Below, one piece after another: positions 1-7,395 of a stretch of 64,000 nt of DNA; within the stretch, counting starts at the first letter, position 1, and each line of letters opens with the position of its first letter. The DNA comes from Streptomyces sp. Tue6028. Lineage in GTDB: Bacteria > Actinomycetota > Actinomycetes > Streptomycetales > Streptomycetaceae. Under the pieces are notes generated by a model that was not told where the DNA came from, did not search any database, and saw only the letters and a list, made by a program, of their open reading frames with translations. Location: contig NZ_MLCE01000030.1 of the NCBI RefSeq assembly GCF_002300165.1, positions 1 to 64,000 on the forward strand, in the 5' to 3' direction. The position numbers and the translations under genes were made by a program.

Positions 1-84
1 CCCTCGGCGTCTGTGCGGAGTGCGTGCTTCCGGCTGCTGGATCACTCTGGGTTTCCCATGACCATCCCAGAGTGAGGAGTGCGC

Positions 85-903
85 ATGCGCCGTCCTTTTG
101 CCTCAGCGCTGGCCCTTGTGGCCGCCGCGGCCGTGATACCGCTGGCTTCCCCCGTCCCCGCCGCTGCCGACAGCGTCGTCATAGGCGGGTATCCCGTCGA
201 GATCTCGAAGAGTCCGTGGACGGTGGCGCTGGCCAGCCGTGACCGGTTCGGGGGTACGCGGGCGGGACAGTTCTGCGGGGGAGTGGTGATCAGTCCGTCC
301 AAGGTCCTGACCGCGGCCCATTGCCTCGGTGCGGACGTGTTGGGGACCCCGCCTCGGCAGGTGACCGATCTGAAGGTCATCGCGGGTCGCGGCGACCTGC
401 TGTCGGACAGCGGCAAGGAGATCGCTGTACGTGACGTCTGGGTCAATCCGGACTACGACAGCTATACGAACGCGGGGGACTACGGCGTGGTGACACTGAC
501 CTCACCGCTTCCCGAGAGTTCGGTCATCCCCATGGCTCCGTCCGGGGACTCCGCCTACCAGCCGGGTACGGACGCGGAGGTCTACGGCTGGGGGGACACG
601 ACGGGCTTCGGGACCTATCCGCACAGCCTGAGGGCCGCAGGGGTGCAGGTGCTCCCCGACAGCGCCTGTGAGGCGGCCTACCCCGGTGGCGAGGAAGGCA
701 CGTACCGGTCGGCGTCGATGCTGTGCGCCGGAGAGGCCGCAGGCGGCCACGACGCCTGCCAGGGGGACAGCGGAGGGCCGCTGGTCGCCCAGGGGAAGCT
801 GATCGGCCTGGTGTCCTGGGGAAGCGGCTGTGGGCAGCCTGGCAACCCTGGCGTCTACACGCGGGTCGCGGACGTCGCCCGGGTGCTCGCCAAGCGCCGC
901 TGA
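85..903 (+). CDS. secreted trypsin-like serine protease (S1 family)
   Basis: This is a 272-residue exported protease of chymotrypsin fold that cuts peptide bonds outside the cell. An N-terminal signal peptide (basic start, alanine/valine-rich core, AAADS near residues 27-30) is followed by VIGGYPV, the counterpart of the activated trypsin N-terminus. The catalytic triad is visible: His79 in TAAHC, Asp132 in AGDYG and Ser229 in GDSGGP. Asp223, six residues before the serine, is the S1-pocket residue that gives Arg/Lys specificity. Six cysteines fit the usual disulfides. ATG at 85 is preferred over GTG at 79 because GAGGAG lies 5-6 bases upstream of it. A strong hairpin at 930-967 follows. The family is common in streptomycetes; the substrate is unknown. 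Confidence 0.93.
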   Translation: MRRPFASALALVAAAAVIPLASPVPAAADSVVIGGYPVEISKSPWTVALASRDRFGGTRAGQFCGGVVISPSKVLTAAHCLGADVLGTPPRQVTDLKVIAGRGDLLSDSGKEIAVRDVWVNPDYDSYTNAGDYGVVTLTSPLPESSVIPMAPSGDSAYQPGTDAEVYGWGDTTGFGTYPHSLRAAGVQVLPDSACEAAYPGGEEGTYRSASMLCAGEAAGGHDACQGDSGGPLVAQGKLIGLVSWGSGCGQPGNPGVYTRVADVARVLAKRR

Positions 904-929
904 GCGCCGCGGACGGCGCGCTACGAGTT

Positions 930-967
930 CGGGCGGCCACTCCCTGTGTCCAGGGGGTGGCCGCCCG
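930..967. terminator. hairpin between converging genes
   Basis: An inverted repeat with 17-base arms (930-946 and 951-967), one G:T wobble and a 4-base loop. It sits between the 3' ends of the trypsin gene and the convergent small zinc-motif gene and probably ends both transcripts. Confidence 0.8.
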
Positions 968-1011
968 GCGTCCGGCCTGTGCCGGCACTCACTCGTCGTC
1001 GACGCGAAGTG

Positions 1012-1239
1012 TCAGCGCTCTTCTTCGTTGGCGCTTGGAACGGTCGTGAGCCGCTCCGTCTCGTCCTGTATCTCGGCGGCGATCTTCTTGAGTTCCGGCT
1101 CGAACTTGCGACCGTGGTGGGCGCAGAAGAGCAGTTCTCCGCCGCTCAGGAGGACGACGCGCAGATATGCCTGGGCGCCGCAACGGTCGCAGCGGTCAGC
1201 GGCCGTCAGTGGGCTCGCGGGGGTCAGAACAGTAGTCAC
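1012..1239 (-). CDS. small DUF7455-type zinc-motif protein
   Basis: A 75-residue conserved actinobacterial protein of unknown function. It carries a CDRC pair and, about 20 residues later, CAHH, which is a plausible four-ligand zinc site; the C-terminal third is a charged helix rich in Glu/Lys. The start is GTG at 1239, preceded on the minus strand by AAGAGG. It is divergent from parE, with 442 bases between them. The domain name is from recognition of the sequence pattern, not a search. Confidence 0.8.
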   Translation of the reverse strand: MTTVLTPASPLTAADRCDRCGAQAYLRVVLLSGGELLFCAHHGRKFEPELKKIAAEIQDETERLTTVPSANEEER

Positions 1240-1681
1240 GTCGCCTCTTCTCTAGCTCGACGAGCTGTCGTACCAGGGTCAACATCCAACCAGGCCGAAA
1301 ACGTTCCCGCTCGTGGCTTTTCCTCGAAAATTTCTCTCCGGGGCGGCTGTCTGCTGCCGGGTGGCGGCGAATGAGCCGTATCGCAAGTCTTCGTGTCGTA
1401 CGGGTTCGCGCAGTTTGTTAGGTGGTCTGCCCTCCCGGCTGGGTTGCCGGTTGTTCATGAGGACGTGCCCGGAGCCTAAATGGTTCATGCCTGGAAGGGA
1501 ACGTGATATGTACTTCACTCAATCGAGGGATCGAACACGCATGCGACTCTGGACTAGTCTGAGTTCATGCGAGGGTGGCGTTACATCGGCTCTACCAGGC
1601 CTCGGTACCCTCTGAGCGGCGACCGAAGCCGGGGCCTTACCCAAATGGGTCCCATCTGAAATTCAGCGAGGAGCGAACCGC
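1240..1681. other. 442-bp intergenic region upstream of parE
   Basis: No convincing gene is seen here. On the minus strand a TTGACC (1282-1277) could be the -35 box for the small zinc-motif gene. On the plus strand TTACAT (1581-1586) and TACCCT (1606-1611), 19 bases apart, are a weak promoter candidate for parE. GAGGAG just before 1682 is the parE ribosome binding site. The middle of the region is less GC-rich than its surroundings. Confidence 0.4.
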
Positions 1682-3805
1682 GTGACCGCCGAGACGTCCG
1701 TGCCGTCCACAGCCCTGCTGACCGGAGCAGACCGGGACGGTTCCAACTACACCGCGCGGCACCTGCTCGTCCTTGAGGGGCTCGAAGCGGTACGCAAGCG
1801 TCCGGGCATGTACATCGGATCGACCGACAGTCGCGGTCTGATGCACTGCCTCTGGGAGATCATCGACAACTCCGTCGACGAAGCCCTCGGAGGCTACTGC
1901 GACCACATCGACGTCGTCCTGCACGACGACGGCTCCGTCGAGGTGCGGGACAACGGCCGCGGCATCCCTGTCGACGTGGAGCCCAAGACCGGCCTCTCCG
2001 GTGTCGAGGTCGTCATGACCAAGCTGCACGCCGGCGGCAAGTTCGGCGGCGGCTCCTACGCGGCCTCCGGCGGCCTCCACGGCGTGGGCGCCTCCGTGGT
2101 GAACGCGCTCTCCGCCCGCCTCGACGTCGAGGTCGACCGCGGTGGCAACACCCACGCGGTGAGCTTCCGGCGGGGTACCCCCGGGACGTTCAAGGCGGAC
2201 GGGCCCGAAGCCGCCTTCGACGCGACGGGCGGGCTGCGCAAGCTCAAGCGCATCCCCAAGACCCGCACCGGCACGCGCGTGCGCTACTGGGCCGACCGGC
2301 AGATCTTCCTGAAGGACGCCAAGCTCTCCCTCGAGAACCTGCACCAGCGCGCCCGTCAGACCGCCTTCCTGGTGCCGGGCCTCACCATCGTCGTCCGTGA
2401 CGAGTACGGGCTCGGCGAGGGCGGCAGCAAGGGTGAGGAGTCGTTCCGCTTCGACGGCGGCATCAGCGAATTCTGCGAGTACCTCGCCACCGACAAGCCG
2501 GTCTGCGACGTCCTCCGCTTCTCGGGCCAGGGCACGTTCAAGGAGACCGTCCCGGTCCTCGACGAGCACGGCCAGATGACGCCCACCGAGGTCACGCGCG
2601 AGCTCGGCGTCGACGTCGCGCTGCGCTGGGGCACGGGGTACGACACGACTCTGAAGTCGTTCGTGAACATCATCGCCACCCCCAAGGGCGGCACGCACGT
2701 GGCCGGCTTCGAGCAGGCCGTCATGAAGACCGTCAACGAGGTGCTGCGGGCCAAGAAGCTGCTGCGCGTCGCCGAGGACGACATCGTCAAGGACGACGCC
2801 CTGGAGGGGCTCACCGCGGTCGTCACCGTGCGTCTCGCCGAGCCGCAGTTCGAAGGGCAGACCAAGGAGGTCCTCGGCACCTCCGCGGCCCGCCGGATCG
2901 TGACGAACGTCGTCAGCAAGGAACTGAAGGCGTTCCTGACCTCCACGAAAAGGGATGCCGCCGCGCAGGCCCGGGTCGTCCTCGAGAAGGCCGTCGCAGC
3001 CGCCCGTACGCGGATCGCCGCCCGCCAGCACAAGGACGCGCAGCGCCGCAAGACGGCTCTGGAGTCGTCGTCGCTGCCCGCCAAGCTCGCCGACTGCCGC
3101 AGCGACGACGTGGACCGCAGTGAGCTGTTCATCGTCGAGGGCGACTCCGCGCTCGGCACCGCCAAGCTCGCGCGGAACTCCGAGTTCCAGGCGCTGCTGC
3201 CGATTCGCGGCAAGATCCTCAACGTTCAGAAGGCGTCCGTGACGGACATGCTGAAGAACGCCGAGTGCGGCGCGATCATCCAGGTCATAGGGGCGGGGTC
3301 GGGCCGGACCTTCGACATCGACGCGGCGCGGTACGGGAAGATCATTCTGCTCGTCGACGCCGATGTCGACGGGGCGCACATCCGGATTCTGCTGCTGACG
3401 CTGTTCCAGCGGTACATGCGGCCCATGGTCGAGGCGGGGCGCGTGTTCGCGGCGGTGCCGCCGTTGCACCGGATCGAGCTCAGCCAGCCCAAGAAGGGCC
3501 AGGACAAGTACCTGTACACGTACTCGGACCGGGAGCTGCGGGAGACGCTGCTGGAGCTCCAGCGCAAGAACGTGCGGTACAAGGACTCGATCCAGCGCTA
3601 CAAGGGTCTCGGCGAGATGGACGCCGACCAGCTGGCCGAGACGACGATGGATCCGCGCCACCGGACCCTGCGCCGCATCAACATCTCCGACCTCGAAGCG
3701 TCCGAGCAGGTGTTCGACCTGTTGATGGGGAACGATGTGGCGCCGCGCAAGGAGTTCATCGCGAGCTCGGCGGCGACGTTGGATCGGTCGCGGATCGACG
3801 CGTAG
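1682..3805 (+). CDS. parE: type IIA topoisomerase subunit B, ParE type
   Basis: The 707-residue ATPase subunit of topoisomerase IV, which pairs with the ParC subunit encoded at 22205-24664 to decatenate daughter chromosomes. GHKL ATPase motifs are present: EIIDNSVDEAL (Asn63), DNGRGIP and the glycine-rich lid GGLHGVGASVVNALS. The TOPRIM domain has EGDSALG near residue 485 and DADVDGAH near 559, and the C-terminus has the family motif RYKGLGEMD. The GTG start at 1682 has GAGGAG upstream. The length and the parE...parC spacing match Streptomyces, where this pair is distinct from gyrBA near oriC. I call it ParE rather than GyrB for that reason and for EGDSALG, where GyrB usually has EGDSAGG. Confidence 0.92.
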   Translation: MTAETSVPSTALLTGADRDGSNYTARHLLVLEGLEAVRKRPGMYIGSTDSRGLMHCLWEIIDNSVDEALGGYCDHIDVVLHDDGSVEVRDNGRGIPVDVEPKTGLSGVEVVMTKLHAGGKFGGGSYAASGGLHGVGASVVNALSARLDVEVDRGGNTHAVSFRRGTPGTFKADGPEAAFDATGGLRKLKRIPKTRTGTRVRYWADRQIFLKDAKLSLENLHQRARQTAFLVPGLTIVVRDEYGLGEGGSKGEESFRFDGGISEFCEYLATDKPVCDVLRFSGQGTFKETVPVLDEHGQMTPTEVTRELGVDVALRWGTGYDTTLKSFVNIIATPKGGTHVAGFEQAVMKTVNEVLRAKKLLRVAEDDIVKDDALEGLTAVVTVRLAEPQFEGQTKEVLGTSAARRIVTNVVSKELKAFLTSTKRDAAAQARVVLEKAVAAARTRIAARQHKDAQRRKTALESSSLPAKLADCRSDDVDRSELFIVEGDSALGTAKLARNSEFQALLPIRGKILNVQKASVTDMLKNAECGAIIQVIGAGSGRTFDIDAARYGKIILLVDADVDGAHIRILLLTLFQRYMRPMVEAGRVFAAVPPLHRIELSQPKKGQDKYLYTYSDRELRETLLELQRKNVRYKDSIQRYKGLGEMDADQLAETTMDPRHRTLRRINISDLEASEQVFDLLMGNDVAPRKEFIASSAATLDRSRIDA

Positions 3806-3852
3806 TGGGGCGGGGCGGGTCGGGGCTGTCTGCCGGGCCGTTTCGCCGTGTG

Positions 3853-3945
3853 TCCGGTGGGTGGGGCGCCGTTTGTCCGGTGGGTGGGTCGGGGCCGTGC
3901 GCGTTCCGCCGGTGGGTGGGCCCCGCCTCCGGTCCGGTGGGTGGG
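3853..3945. repeat. four copies of a G-rich 13-mer downstream of parE
   Basis: TCCGGTGGGTGGG occurs at 3853-3865, 3876-3888 and 3933-3945, with a one-base variant (GCCGGTGGGTGGG) at 3908-3920. The spacing is irregular (23, 32 and 25 bases). Runs of G separated by single bases could form G-quadruplexes in the coding-strand RNA or DNA. Confidence 0.75.
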
Positions 3946-4183
3946 TCGGGTCCGTGCCGGTGATCCGCCCGTTGCAGCCCTTGTGTGGTCCGGCGAGTCA
4001 GTGCGGTGGGTTCGCGTTGCCGTCCGCAACGGGCATTTGATGCACCGGCACGGCCCCTTCTGTGAGAGGGCGACTGCGGGTGTGGGTGGGGCCGGGGTCC
4101 GGCCGCTGGCGCGTCCGGCGGCAACTCCCGTCCCGTCCGACGTAGCTCCCTTCCCGTCCGGCCTGAGGGCAGAGAGCCACCTT

Positions 4184-4275
4184 TCAGCCCGTCCGGCGAT
4201 TGAGGACGTGGCCGTTCAGGCCGAATGGGGGTCTGAGGGCGGAGCCCTCAGGGGTTTGGGCTGGGTAGGGGCGAG
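4184..4275. repeat. Streptomyces dispersed intergenic repeat element
   Basis: The segment beginning CAGCCCGTCCGGCGATTGAG and running through GGCC-gttca-GGCC and the perfect hairpin CTGAGGGC-gga-GCCCTCAG (4233-4251) resembles an element I recognise from many Streptomyces intergenic regions. Those copies share the GTCCGGCG(T/A)TTGAGGAC core followed by a GC-rich hairpin. A degenerate partial copy seems to lie at about 4150-4180. Its function is unknown. Confidence 0.6.
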
Positions 4276-4366
4276 GGGCGTTTGTCGCGGGGCCGTGATG
4301 GGGGCTCCACCCGTGGGTGGAGGTAAGGGGTGGTGGGAGATCCACCCGGGATCCACCCCGGCTCCG

Positions 4367-4384
4367 ATCTGCTGACCTGCAGAT
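4367..4384. promoter_or_regulatory. inverted repeat near the kinase-operon promoter
   Basis: ATCTGC-tgacct-GCAGAT is a perfect 6-6-6 inverted repeat, followed 5 bases later by TAGCGT (4390-4395), which fits an actinobacterial -10. The repeat covers the -35 position, so it could be an operator, perhaps for the NarL-type regulator encoded downstream. This is inference from position only. Confidence 0.4.
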
Positions 4385-4446
4385 TTCCGTAGCGTCGAAG
4401 GCGTCGACAGCACCCGCTGTCGCTCCCCTCGCCCACGGAGGCCGTG

Positions 4447-4968
4447 ATGTCCGGGCTTGTCGATGCTCTGTTGATCTGCGCCGTTGCCGCACTGGTGATC
4501 GGCCGCCAGTTCCGCACCCGCAGGATCAGCGACGACAAGCGCTGGTGGATCGTGCCCGTCGTCCTCGCGGTCATGGCGCTGCGCAATCCCGGGCTGATCG
4601 ACCCGCACCATCGAGCGGGGGCGATCGTGCTGCTGGGCGCGGAGCTGTTGGTGGCCCTGGCGACCGGTGCCGGCTGGGCGTGGACGACGCGCATATGGAC
4701 GGAGCCGGACGGCTCGGTGTGGAGCCGGAGCACCAAGGCCAGCGTGGCCGTCTGGATCGGGGGCATCGCTTTGCGTGCCGGCCTCTTCGGGACGGGCGTG
4801 CTGTTCGGCGTGCATCAGGAGTCCTCGGCGCTGCTGCTGGGCCTCGCCGCGACTCTGCTGGTCCGCGCCGGGTTCCTGGCCTGGCGGACTCAGCTCCTGC
4901 CCCCGACGCAGGCGCAGACCCCGGCGTACGGTGACGGCGTGCCCGCCTCGTGGAAGGAGCGCGTGTGA
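4447..4968 (+). CDS. DUF1453-like membrane protein
   Basis: A 173-residue integral membrane protein with about four hydrophobic segments and a short hydrophilic tail, of unknown function. An early TM segment is followed by a basic patch (RQFRTRRISDDKRWW) seen in DUF1453/CcdC-like proteins. ATG at 4447 is preferred over GTG at 4444 because GGAGG ends six bases before it. The stop codon overlaps the GTG of the histidine kinase (GTGA at 4965-4968), so the two are translationally coupled and the protein may be an accessory of the sensor. Confidence 0.75.
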   Translation: MSGLVDALLICAVAALVIGRQFRTRRISDDKRWWIVPVVLAVMALRNPGLIDPHHRAGAIVLLGAELLVALATGAGWAWTTRIWTEPDGSVWSRSTKASVAVWIGGIALRAGLFGTGVLFGVHQESSALLLGLAATLLVRAGFLAWRTQLLPPTQAQTPAYGDGVPASWKERV

Positions 4969-6116
4969 GCGAGAACGCTTGGACTCGGTGGCCGTCCCGC
5001 GAGGCGCTCCTGCAGGTCGGGGTGTCCAAGCCGAGGCGCGTGCTCGGATGGGTCTCGAGGATCGTCGCCCTGGGCGTCCTCATCGCGACGACCTTCACGA
5101 AGGCGGGCCTGAGCGGATGGGGGATCGCCGCGGGCATCGCAGGGATCATGGTGAGCGTGTTCCTGCTGTGGGCCTTCTGGCGGACCACGCTCGAACACCG
5201 CCTGTTGCCCTCCCTGGGGCTGCTGACCCTGCTGCTGGCGATCGCGACGGTGGGGCATGGTGTGGGCTTCCGAGTGCCGGCCCTCGTGCTGTGGTGCGGG
5301 TGCGCCGTCAGTGCCATCGAGCGGCTGCCCCTCGCCGCGGCACTGCCCGTCACCTCCGTGGCGCTGAGTGCGTATGCCGCGGTCAACGACGACGTGTGGC
5401 TGACCACCGCGGCCACCACGGCGGGACTCGCCCTCGCCGGGTATGTGCTGCGCCTGGACGCGGAGGCACGAGGGAGCGCACAGCGACTGCTGGCGCAGGA
5501 GCGCGCGGCGCGTGCGGCCGAGGCGGAGTCGGCGGCACTGGCCGAGCGGACGAGGATCGCGCGGGAGATCCACGACGTGCTGGCCCACAGTCTGTCGGCG
5601 CAACTCGTGCATCTGGAAGCGGCCCGCCTGCTGATCGAGCGGGGCGCTGACCGGGACGCGATCCTCGAACGGGTCGTGGCGGCGCGGGGGATGGCCCGGG
5701 AAGGGCTCGCGGAGACCAGGCAGGCGCTCTCCGCTCTGCGAGGTGAGATGTCCCCCCTGGAGGACTTCCTGAGCGAACTCGTCGCCACGGCGGACGGAGC
5801 GGACGTCACCGTGACGGGCGAACGGCAGCCGTTGTCCGCCGAGACCTCGCAGGCCGTGCGCAGGGTCGCGCAGGAGGCCCTGACGAACGTGCGCAAGCAC
5901 GCCCGGGGAGCCAAGGTGCACATGCATCTTGACTACGGCGAGAGCGAAGTGACGCTGGACGTACGGGATTCGGGCGGCCCGGCGGGCGATCTCAGCGGCT
6001 CGGGAGCCGGGTACGGTCTGCTGGGCATGCGGGAGCGTGCCGAGTTGCTGGGCGGCTCGTTGGAGGCCGGGCCGGAGGAGGAGGGATTCGTGGTGACGCT
6101 GAGGGTGCCCGTATGA
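4965..6116 (+). CDS. NarL-type sensor histidine kinase
   Basis: A 383-residue membrane kinase. The first ~160 residues form five or six hydrophobic segments with no large external domain, so it probably senses a membrane or intramembrane signal. A coiled-coil linker follows, then HisKA_3 with REIHDVLAHSL (phospho-His near residue 203) and a HATPase domain ending in GYGLLGMRERAELLGG. GTG at 4965 is chosen because AAGGAG precedes it and it overlaps the upstream stop; GTG at 4950 is the alternative. It overlaps the response regulator by four bases (ATGA), giving a standard kinase-regulator pair. The DUF485/symporter genes 100 bases downstream are candidate targets. Confidence 0.92.
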   Translation: MSENAWTRWPSREALLQVGVSKPRRVLGWVSRIVALGVLIATTFTKAGLSGWGIAAGIAGIMVSVFLLWAFWRTTLEHRLLPSLGLLTLLLAIATVGHGVGFRVPALVLWCGCAVSAIERLPLAAALPVTSVALSAYAAVNDDVWLTTAATTAGLALAGYVLRLDAEARGSAQRLLAQERAARAAEAESAALAERTRIAREIHDVLAHSLSAQLVHLEAARLLIERGADRDAILERVVAARGMAREGLAETRQALSALRGEMSPLEDFLSELVATADGADVTVTGERQPLSAETSQAVRRVAQEALTNVRKHARGAKVHMHLDYGESEVTLDVRDSGGPAGDLSGSGAGYGLLGMRERAELLGGSLEAGPEEEGFVVTLRVPV

Positions 6117-6802
6117 CGGAGACGGAGGAGACGGGCAGGAAGCCGGCGCGGGTCGTGGTGGCGGACGACCAGACGGTCGTGCGCGAGGGCATTGTGATGC
6201 TGCTGGGCCTGTTGCCCGGGGTCGAGGTCGTCGGAGCGGCGGGCGACGGGGACGAAGCCGTGGCGCTGGTCGCCGAACTGGCTCCGGACGTCGTGTTGAT
6301 GGACCTGCGCATGCCCCGCTGCGACGGCGTGGAGGCCACTCGCCGCATCCGGACCGAGTACCCGGGCACACAGGTGGTCATCCTCACGACGTACGCAGAC
6401 GACGAGTCACTGTTTCCCGCGTTGAGAGCGGGAGCGCGCGGCTATCTCACCAAGGACGCGGGCGGGGACGAGATCGTACGGGCGGTGGAGAGCGTGCTCT
6501 CGGGGGACGCGGGGCTCTCGCCGAGCATTCAACGGCGGCTCCTGGAGCGGCTGTCGGAGCCGGCAGCGGAGCCGTTGCCGCCGACGGAGGGGCCGGACGG
6601 GCTGACCGCGCGCGAGACCGAGGTGCTGCTGCTGATCGCCGAGGGGCTCACCAACCAGGAGATCGCCCGCAAGCTGCATGTCTCCACGGCCACCGTGAAG
6701 ACCCACATCAACAACCTGTTCGCGAAGACGGGGCTGAAGGACCGTGCTCAGGCGGTGCGTTACGCCTTCGGGAAGGGACTCGTCCGGCCACCGGTGGACT
6801 GA
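6113..6802 (+). CDS. NarL/LuxR-type response regulator
   Basis: A 229-residue partner of the preceding kinase. The receiver domain has the acidic pair ADD (residues 17-19), phosphoacceptor Asp64 in VLMDLRMP and the conserved Lys in YLTKDAG. The C-terminal LuxR helix-turn-helix is typical: LTARETEVLLLIAEGLTNQEIARKL and VKTHINNLFAKTGLKDRAQA are read as two halves of it. The ATG overlaps the kinase stop. It is likely to control its own operon or the symporter genes immediately downstream; the ATCTGC inverted repeat at 4367-4384 is a possible site. Confidence 0.93.
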   Translation: MTETEETGRKPARVVVADDQTVVREGIVMLLGLLPGVEVVGAAGDGDEAVALVAELAPDVVLMDLRMPRCDGVEATRRIRTEYPGTQVVILTTYADDESLFPALRAGARGYLTKDAGGDEIVRAVESVLSGDAGLSPSIQRRLLERLSEPAAEPLPPTEGPDGLTARETEVLLLIAEGLTNQEIARKLHVSTATVKTHINNLFAKTGLKDRAQAVRYAFGKGLVRPPVD

Positions 6803-6906
6803 GTCACCTGATGGGGTGAAGAGCACGGAGAGAAGAGTCCGGGATCTTCCCGATCTGCCCATCCTTGAGCACGCGGCGACATCGGCCCGCGGACAAGGAG
6901 AGATCG

Positions 6907-7395
6907 GTGGAGAAGCACGACGGCGGCGATACCGGAGAGGTCCGGTTCGACGACCCCTGGTACGACGCGCTCGCCTCCGGCTGGGGTGAGTTGGACGGCA
7001 CGGGAGCGCCCGCACCCGCGGTGCCGGCGGCGCGCGCGCAGCACGAACCGCGGGCGGGCGGAGCGGCCGACGTCTATCTGGAGGTGCAGCGCAGCGCTGC
7101 GTTCCAGGAAGTGCGCAGCCGGTACCGGCGGTTCGTGATCCCGGCCGTCGCCGTCTTCTTCCCCTGGTACGTGGGCTATGTGGTGACGGCGACGACAGCG
7201 CCGGGGTTCATGGCGCGGCCCGTCGCCGGAGCGGTGAACGTGGCGTTGCTCGCGGGACTCGGACAGTTCCTCACGACGTTCCTGCTCGCATGGGCGTACG
7301 CGCGCCACGCGCGGCTGCGCCGGGACCGGGCAGCGCTGGATCTCCGCTGGGACACACAGGAACTGACACGGCACGTCAGAGGCGGTGAGCGGTGA
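6907..7395 (+). CDS. DUF485 membrane protein paired with a solute symporter
   Basis: A 162-residue protein: a hydrophilic N-terminal half, then FQEVRSRYRRFVIPAVAVFF, the signature start of the DUF485 (YjcH-like) domain with two TM helices, and a basic C-terminus. DUF485 proteins are routinely encoded directly before sodium-solute symporters of the acetate (ActP) type and are thought to be accessory subunits. GTG at 6907 is preferred over the upstream TTG at 6865 because AAGGAGA lies about 5 bases before it. Its stop overlaps the symporter start (GTGA, 7392-7395). Confidence 0.88.
   Translation: MEKHDGGDTGEVRFDDPWYDALASGWGELDGTGAPAPAVPAARAQHEPRAGGAADVYLEVQRSAAFQEVRSRYRRFVIPAVAVFFPWYVGYVVTATTAPGFMARPVAGAVNVALLAGLGQFLTTFLLAWAYARHARLRRDRAALDLRWDTQELTRHVRGGER

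Larger units (their letters stand above)
3946..4446. other. intergenic region between parE and the kinase operon
   Basis: I see no coding potential with a ribosome binding site here. The stretch contains a Streptomyces-type dispersed repeat (4184-4275), a perfect 8-2-8 inverted repeat (4305-4322), a duplicated GATCCACCC (about 4339-4357), and the ATCTGC inverted repeat at 4367-4384. The last lies close to TAGCGT (4390-4395), a candidate -10 box for the DUF1453/kinase/regulator operon. Confidence 0.5.

Noticed and set aside
1637..3661. Very long open frame opposite parE
   Set aside because: High-GC codon bias opens antisense frames; the composition is that of a shadow (Arg/Val/Asp/Gly-rich with no fold), while the plus-strand ParE is beyond doubt.
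4305..4322. CTCCACCC-GT-GGGTGGAG inverted repeat as a terminator of parE
   Set aside because: It lies about 500 bases after parE with other hairpins in between; it is not clearly tied to any gene end.
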